A DNA stretch of 64,000 bases from Stieleria marina (GTDB taxonomy: Bacteria; Planctomycetota; Planctomycetia; Pirellulales; Pirellulaceae), in the NCBI GenBank assembly GCA_007741555.1, contig CP036526.1, positions 7,884,700 to 7,948,699 of the forward strand, in the 5' to 3' direction. The notes beneath the pieces are model-generated. The model saw nothing but the letters and a program-made list of their open reading frames with translations. It searched no databases and was not told the DNA's origin. Shown one piece after another: positions 61,931 to 64,000 of this stretch. Made by a program: the position numbers and the translations under genes. How positions within the stretch are numbered: the first letter of the stretch is position 1; the number at the start of each line of letters is the position of its first letter.

Positions 61931-62605
61931 ATGTCTGAAGAACCGGGTGAAGAACCCAAACGACCAGTGCCGCTTTCGCCCAATGCTCGCCGCGTCCTAG
62001 GTGTTCTGGTCGAAAAAGCCAAAACCACTCCGGACAATTATCCGCTGACTTTGGCTTCGCTTATCAGTGGTTGCAACCAAAAGTCGAACCGTGATCCCAA
62101 AATGGACTTGGACGACGAAGATGCCCTTCTGGCACTCGACGAACTACGCGGCCTGGGCGCTTCCTTGGAAGTGCAGGGCAGTGGTCGCGCGACCAAATAT
62201 CGGCACGCTGCTTACGAATGGTTAGGGGTGGAGAGTGCCGGCGCCGCGGTCATGACAGAGCTGATGCTTCGCGGACCACAAACCATTGGCGAAATCCGAA
62301 CTCGTGCTTCTCGCATGTACGCGATCAGTGATCTGGACGCTGCCAAAGCGGTGATCAAGGAGCTGTTGGACAAAGACCTGGTCCAGGCCGTTTCTCCGCC
62401 GGGACGCGGGCAAGTGTTTGCCCATAAGCTTTATCCGCCCGATGAACAGCAGTATTTACAGGCCAAGGTCGAAAAGCGTGCTGCTGTAAGTACCGCGGCT
62501 CCCAAAAAATCGCAGACCAAAGTCGATCAGTTGCTGGCTCGGTTAGAAACGGTCAGCGATAGAATCGATCAGCTAGAAAACCGTATCAAAGAACTTGAAT
62601 CCTAG
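61931..62605 (+). CDS. yceH: YceH/DUF480 family winged-helix protein
   Basis: 224 aa. The family signature is intact: LSPNARRVLGVLVEKAKTTP, NYPLTLASLISGCNQKSNRDP, and a second winged helix with ELMLRGPQTIGEIRTRASRMY. The C-terminus is a coiled coil (LETVSDRIDQLENRIKEL). The fold suggests nucleic-acid or protein binding, with no proven role. AGGA lies about 12 nt before ATG 61931. Followed after 85 bp by the cysteine desulfurase gene. Confidence 0.92.
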   Translation: MSEEPGEEPKRPVPLSPNARRVLGVLVEKAKTTPDNYPLTLASLISGCNQKSNRDPKMDLDDEDALLALDELRGLGASLEVQGSGRATKYRHAAYEWLGVESAGAAVMTELMLRGPQTIGEIRTRASRMYAISDLDAAKAVIKELLDKDLVQAVSPPGRGQVFAHKLYPPDEQQYLQAKVEKRAAVSTAAPKKSQTKVDQLLARLETVSDRIDQLENRIKELES

Positions 62606-62690
62606 TATCGTGTTCTTAGTAACGGAGCTAACAACAATCGAGGTACCAACCCGCTGCGGAGCGCCGCGAAAACTTGGAATCACCTGCTAA

Positions 62691-63857
62691 ATGATCTATC
62701 TGGACAACAACGCGACGACAGCCATCGACCCCGCGGTTGTCGATGTGATCACCAAAGTGCTCTCTGCTGGCCCCGCAAATGCGTCCAGTCAGCATGCGGT
62801 CGGGCGGACCGCGCATGGCATCATCGAATCGGCGATGCAGACGATCGCAAAAGTGTTGGACACCGACTTTTCGCTTCCTGGCGGTCCCCGCTTGATCTTT
62901 ACCAGCGGTGGAACGGAGTCAAACAATCTTGCGCTCGGTGGCATCGGCGACCCAACCCAACCGCTGGTAGTCAGCCGCATCGAACACCCCAGCGTTCTGG
63001 CCGTTGCTCAGGCTCAGGAGTTGGCTCTGGCCCAGCAATCTGCCGGTCGCAGCGTCCGTTGGCTGGATGCTAATTCCGACGGCGTGGTTTGTGTTGACGA
63101 ACTGCAAGCCAAGATTGGCAGCGGTTCCGATCAAGCTTCGCTCGTTTCGCTGATGTCGGCGAACAACGAAACCGGTGTGATCCAATCAATCGATACTGCC
63201 GCTGAAGTTTGCCGAAGTGTTGGAGTCCCACTTCATATCGATGCGACTCAGTCGATCGGCAAGTTGGCTTTTGGACTGTCAAACATTGGTGCGTCAGCGG
63301 TCACTTTTACGGCTCACAAATTCCACGGGGCAGCCGGCGTGGGCGCGTTGTGGTTGGACGGTGGAGTGACACTGAATCCGCTCCTGCGTGGCGGCGAACA
63401 ACAACTTGCGTCACGTCCGGGCACCGAACCGGTCGCCCTGATTGCCGGGATGGCGAAAGCTTTGCGGATCGCGGAAACAACGCTTGACGAATCCGCCCAT
63501 CACACGTCAAAGCTGCGTAATCACTTAGAAAACGAGCTCTGCGATCGATTTTCCGACATCGTTGTTCACGGCAAACTGGCCAAACGGCTGCCTGGTACCA
63601 GCTGCCTGTCATTTCCTGGCACCGATCGCCAATCGATGTTGATGGCACTGGATCTGTCTGGAATCGCCTGTAGCAGTGGATCGGCTTGTAGCAGCGGCAG
63701 CAGCCCGCCCAGCCACGTGCTGCTGGCGATGGGCATTTCCGAAAGGCTGGTCGAATCGGCACTGCGTTTTGGAGTGTCTAGGTTTTCCACAGAGCAAGAA
63801 ATTGACTTGGCGATCGACCGTATCTCCAATGTTTACAGGAGGTTAAGGTCAAAATAA
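62691..63857 (+). CDS. Cysteine desulfurase, IscS/NifS-like
   Basis: 388 aa. PLP-dependent enzyme that takes sulfur from cysteine for Fe-S clusters and other uses. It begins MIYLDNNATTAIDPAVV, has MSANNETGVIQ, the PLP lysine in FTAHKFHGAAGVGALWL and the active-site Cys loop GIACSSGSACSSGSSPPSHV. No scaffold (iscU) or other suf/isc gene is visible within the window. No strong Shine-Dalgarno. Confidence 0.93.
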   Translation: MIYLDNNATTAIDPAVVDVITKVLSAGPANASSQHAVGRTAHGIIESAMQTIAKVLDTDFSLPGGPRLIFTSGGTESNNLALGGIGDPTQPLVVSRIEHPSVLAVAQAQELALAQQSAGRSVRWLDANSDGVVCVDELQAKIGSGSDQASLVSLMSANNETGVIQSIDTAAEVCRSVGVPLHIDATQSIGKLAFGLSNIGASAVTFTAHKFHGAAGVGALWLDGGVTLNPLLRGGEQQLASRPGTEPVALIAGMAKALRIAETTLDESAHHTSKLRNHLENELCDRFSDIVVHGKLAKRLPGTSCLSFPGTDRQSMLMALDLSGIACSSGSACSSGSSPPSHVLLAMGISERLVESALRFGVSRFSTEQEIDLAIDRISNVYRRLRSK

Positions 63858-63886
63858 ATTGTTGATAACTACGCTATATCCTCTGG

Positions 63887-63910
63887 ATTCTCGAGAATAT
63901 CCCGTACAAT
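63887..63910 (+). promoter_or_regulatory. Palindrome beside a TACAAT -10-like element
   Basis: ATTCTCGAGAAT is a perfect 12-bp palindrome (63887-63898), followed at 63905-63910 by TACAAT. It could be an operator and promoter for a gene beyond the window end. The -35 region is poor. Nothing else is seen from 63858 to 64000. Confidence 0.35.
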
Positions 63911-64000
63911 GCTGCCCTCGGAAAAGTGTTCTCCACTCTTTCGACGCAAGTCCCCTAGTTTGTCAACGCTCAGTTCTCGCATCTGTCCGCTCGTGTTCTG

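Noticed and set aside
1..64000. Mobile elements, CRISPR arrays and rRNA genes
   Set aside because: I saw no transposase or integrase motif, no regularly spaced repeat array and no rRNA-like conserved sequence anywhere in the window.

Overview
The window looks like chromosomal DNA from a planctomycete, most likely a marine member of the Pirellulaceae (Rhodopirellula and relatives). I infer this from gene content, not from a database search. The indicators are an ECF sigma factor overlapping a Ser/Thr kinase, a DUF1800/DUF1501 gene pair, a ThuA-domain protein, a sulfatase, a CE15-type esterase, a formylmethanofuran dehydrogenase-like subunit B, Tat-type leaders on several secreted proteins, frequent GTG/TTG starts and weak Shine-Dalgarno sequences. 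Base composition is moderately GC-rich and even by eye. I see no rRNA, tRNA, CRISPR array, insertion sequence or phage gene, so this is a housekeeping and accessory stretch rather than a mobile island.

Layout. 0.3-5.5 kb (+): small membrane protein, cyclophilin, a BON-MscS channel, and an SGNH-hydrolase/MBOAT pair for polysaccharide O-acylation. 5.6-11.7 kb (-): hrpB-fetA-fetB, a CE15 glucuronoyl esterase-like enzyme and a DinB-like protein. 11.8-21 kb (+): a ThuA protein, then a signalling block (divergent sigma-70-like protein, ECF sigma, zinc-finger/Ser-Thr kinase, secreted proline-rich protein), then a large APC transporter fused to two USP domains and a PTS EIIA-like domain. 21-24.8 kb: DUF1853, orphan Hpt protein, Tat-exported TIM-barrel isomerase, small secreted protein, secreted MsrA. 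24.9-30.3 kb: thioesterase plus membrane protein, a GT39-like glycosyltransferase with a partner, and an RND/MMPL transporter. 30.3-37 kb: an operon of a secreted protein, DUF1800 and DUF1501 proteins, divergent from a secreted alpha/beta hydrolase. 37-41.4 kb: an MFS/PlsC-like acyltransferase pair divergent from a membrane-anchored glutamate-synthase-domain protein. 41.4-49.2 kb (-): His-rich secreted protein, nitrilase, PQQ-propeller membrane protein, MutL, HtrA. 49.8-58.5 kb (+): GlgC, GGDEF protein, POT peptide transporter, TerB/AAA/zinc-ribbon protein, small membrane protein, FhcB-like protein. 58.5-61.7 kb (-): BioF-like, HIT and sulfatase genes. 61.9-63.9 kb (+): YceH and a cysteine desulfurase.

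Functional themes are polysaccharide handling and surface modification (MBOAT/SGNH, CE15, sulfatase, GT39, GlgC), multi-layer signalling (sigma-like, ECF/kinase, Hpt, GGDEF, USP/EIIA sensor-transporter), envelope proteostasis and repair (HtrA, MsrA, MutL), and transport (FetAB, POT, MFS, RND, APC). The most unusual items are the divergent sigma-like gene beside the ECF/kinase pair, the APC-USP-USP-EIIA fusion with no ordinary start codon, the TerB-AAA-zinc ribbon protein, the lone FhcB-like gene with an intact cysteine cluster, and a strong double hairpin between htrA and mutL.
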